A DNA stretch of 37,331 bases from a virus: positions 1 to 37,331 of the IMG/VR virus record IMGVR_UViG_3300037993_000152; one strand, 5' to 3'. This document shows positions 36,249 to 37,331 of this stretch, one piece after another. Under the pieces are notes generated by a model. That model did not search any database and was not told where the DNA came from. It worked only from the letters and a program-made list of their open reading frames with translations. The position numbers and the translations under genes are program-made. How positions within the stretch are numbered: position 1 is the stretch's first letter; the number at the start of each line of letters is the position of its first letter.

Positions 36249-37331
36249 ATGGCAGGTATTGCTCTTTACGAAACCAGAACACTCCTGGAGGCGCTGCGCC
36301 GGATAATGCCGGCCCGCACGTTCCTCCGGGATGTCGTGTTCAACCAGGTCAAAACGTTCGTTACTGAGAATATCGACGTCGACTTCCAGAAGGAACGCCG
36401 TAGGGTGGCGCCGTTCATTGCCAAGGGTGCCGGCGGCTACACCATGGACCGCCAGGGCTTCGTAACTCGTAACTACACCCCGCCTTTCGTGGCGCCGCAG
36501 CGCAAACTCACGGTCGAGGATATCAGCACCAGGGTCATGGGCGAGAATATCTACAGCGAGCGCACCCCGCAAGAGCGCCAGGCCGAGAGGATCGCCGAGG
36601 ACCTGGCCTTCTTCGAGAAGGCGATTTCCCGCCGTGAAGAGATCATGTGTCGGGACATTCTGACCACCGGTCAGTGCACCATGTACGGCTACGTCGCTGA
36701 TAATGAAAGCGGCTACACCGTCGACCAGATCAATTACGGTTTTTCGCAAACAGTTGTCAATTCGGGGACCAGCCTGTGGACGGCCCCGTCGACCTCGGAT
36801 CCGTTCAATGACCTGAAACTCTGGAGGAAGATCATCTTTCAGAATTCCGGGACGGTGCCGAACCTCTGCATTATGGCAGGCAACGTGGTCGAAGACTTTG
36901 TCACTCACCCAAAGATCGTCGGCATTCTGAACCGCAACATCTTGCTTGGCATCCTGTCTCCGGTCGCTGCCGGTTTCCAGCAGGATTCGCTTGCCAAGAT
37001 GTCCGTCGATCTTGATCCTTATGAGGGTGCCCTGACATTCGTCGGTATCATCCCCGGGCTCGGACTGGAGATCTATCAGTACGAGGAATGGTATGACAAC
37101 GATAACATGAACGGCACCTTTACCACTGAGCCGATGATCCCGGACAACACCGTGATTCTGTGCAAGCGCTCCATGGGCAAGCGGTTCTATGGAGCCGTGA
37201 CCCAGATGGAGATGGACGGCAATTTCTACACCTATGAGGGCATGCGTGTCCCCAAGGTGTGGAGCAACATCAACGCCGACACCCGAATGATCCGGACCAC
37301 TACCCGGCCACTGGTTGCTCCCGATGTCGTG
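36249..37331 (+). CDS. Major capsid protein (lambda GpE family), partial
   Basis: AGGAGG precedes ATG 36249. The 361 residues visible (the gene runs off the window) match the GpE family: LYETRTLLEALRRIMPARTFLRD, the FxKxRRRVAPFI region after IDVDFQKE, PPFVAPQRKLTVEDIS, RRQ/ERIAEDLAFFEKAISRREE, and a late IPDNTVILCKR. Full-length relatives are about 340-360 residues, so it is nearly complete here. It builds the HK97-fold shell and is the last gene of the head block in view. Confidence 0.93.
   Translation, partial: MAGIALYETRTLLEALRRIMPARTFLRDVVFNQVKTFVTENIDVDFQKERRRVAPFIAKGAGGYTMDRQGFVTRNYTPPFVAPQRKLTVEDISTRVMGENIYSERTPQERQAERIAEDLAFFEKAISRREEIMCRDILTTGQCTMYGYVADNESGYTVDQINYGFSQTVVNSGTSLWTAPSTSDPFNDLKLWRKIIFQNSGTVPNLCIMAGNVVEDFVTHPKIVGILNRNILLGILSPVAAGFQQDSLAKMSVDLDPYEGALTFVGIIPGLGLEIYQYEEWYDNDNMNGTFTTEPMIPDNTVILCKRSMGKRFYGAVTQMEMDGNFYTYEGMRVPKVWSNINADTRMIRTTTRPLVAPDVV

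Noticed and set aside
36225-36908. A 227-codon minus-strand frame opposite the capsid gene
   Set aside because: The plus strand encodes the capsid protein in an uninterrupted frame with family blocks; the reverse frame is a GC-driven shadow.

Overview
This window is the left part of a temperate, lambda-type siphophage-like prophage integrated at the 3' end of a host tRNA-Pro(GGG) gene. It runs from the tRNA and integrase at the left to the major capsid protein, which is cut off at the right edge. The host is probably a Gram-positive Bacillota of the clostridial/Peptococcaceae kind. That is inferred from the strong AGGAGG-type ribosome binding sites, the frequent TTG and GTG starts, the Nu1/GpA-type packaging genes and the general phage layout. 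No host gene other than the tRNA is visible, so the assignment is tentative.

Layout. 1-135: host tRNA-Pro with its own promoter and the likely attL. 201-1972: leftward integrase and repressor and the divergent switch with TTACCC/GGGTAA operators. 1973-17104: a long rightward early operon of small overlapping genes. It holds a Cro-like regulator, two proteins built on DNA tandem repeats (a 15-bp pentapeptide array and a 12-bp [WGR][DA]QV array), two HNH nucleases, a phage tRNA-Gln, a secreted lytic transglycosylase, a radical SAM enzyme, a broken DNA methyltransferase, a replisome organiser and a VRR-NUC nuclease. 17182-19236: late-regulator-like gene, a repeat-plus-minus-10 element, a parS-like palindrome, a ParB-like protein and an SAM-fold protein. 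19512-37331: an SPL-type radical SAM gene, small and large terminase, a 9-kb cargo island, then gpW-like connector, portal, ClpP-like protease/scaffold, decoration protein with an Ig-like domain, and capsid protein.

The cargo island (23019-32040) lies between the large terminase and the gpW/portal genes, which are normally adjacent. It encodes two virion or adhesin-like proteins, a GH5-type glycoside hydrolase, two SAM methyltransferases, two glycosyltransferases (one a GT8-GT32 fusion) and a second tyrosine recombinase. A coherent reading is a surface-polysaccharide module: virion proteins bind and cut host glycans, and the transferases alter glycans in the lysogen or on the particle.

The strongest candidates for something undescribed are: a pseudoknot-capable leader in front of the second recombinase, with two competing partners, one of which overlaps the Shine-Dalgarno; a hairpin that would mask the Shine-Dalgarno of the AT-rich methyltransferase; two cargo modules each bracketed by exact direct repeats of 51 and 56 bp (the DUF6745-like/QV-repeat pair and a radical SAM gene); and a parS-like palindrome just upstream of a phage ParB-like gene. 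All functional statements are from reading the sequence; no database search was run.
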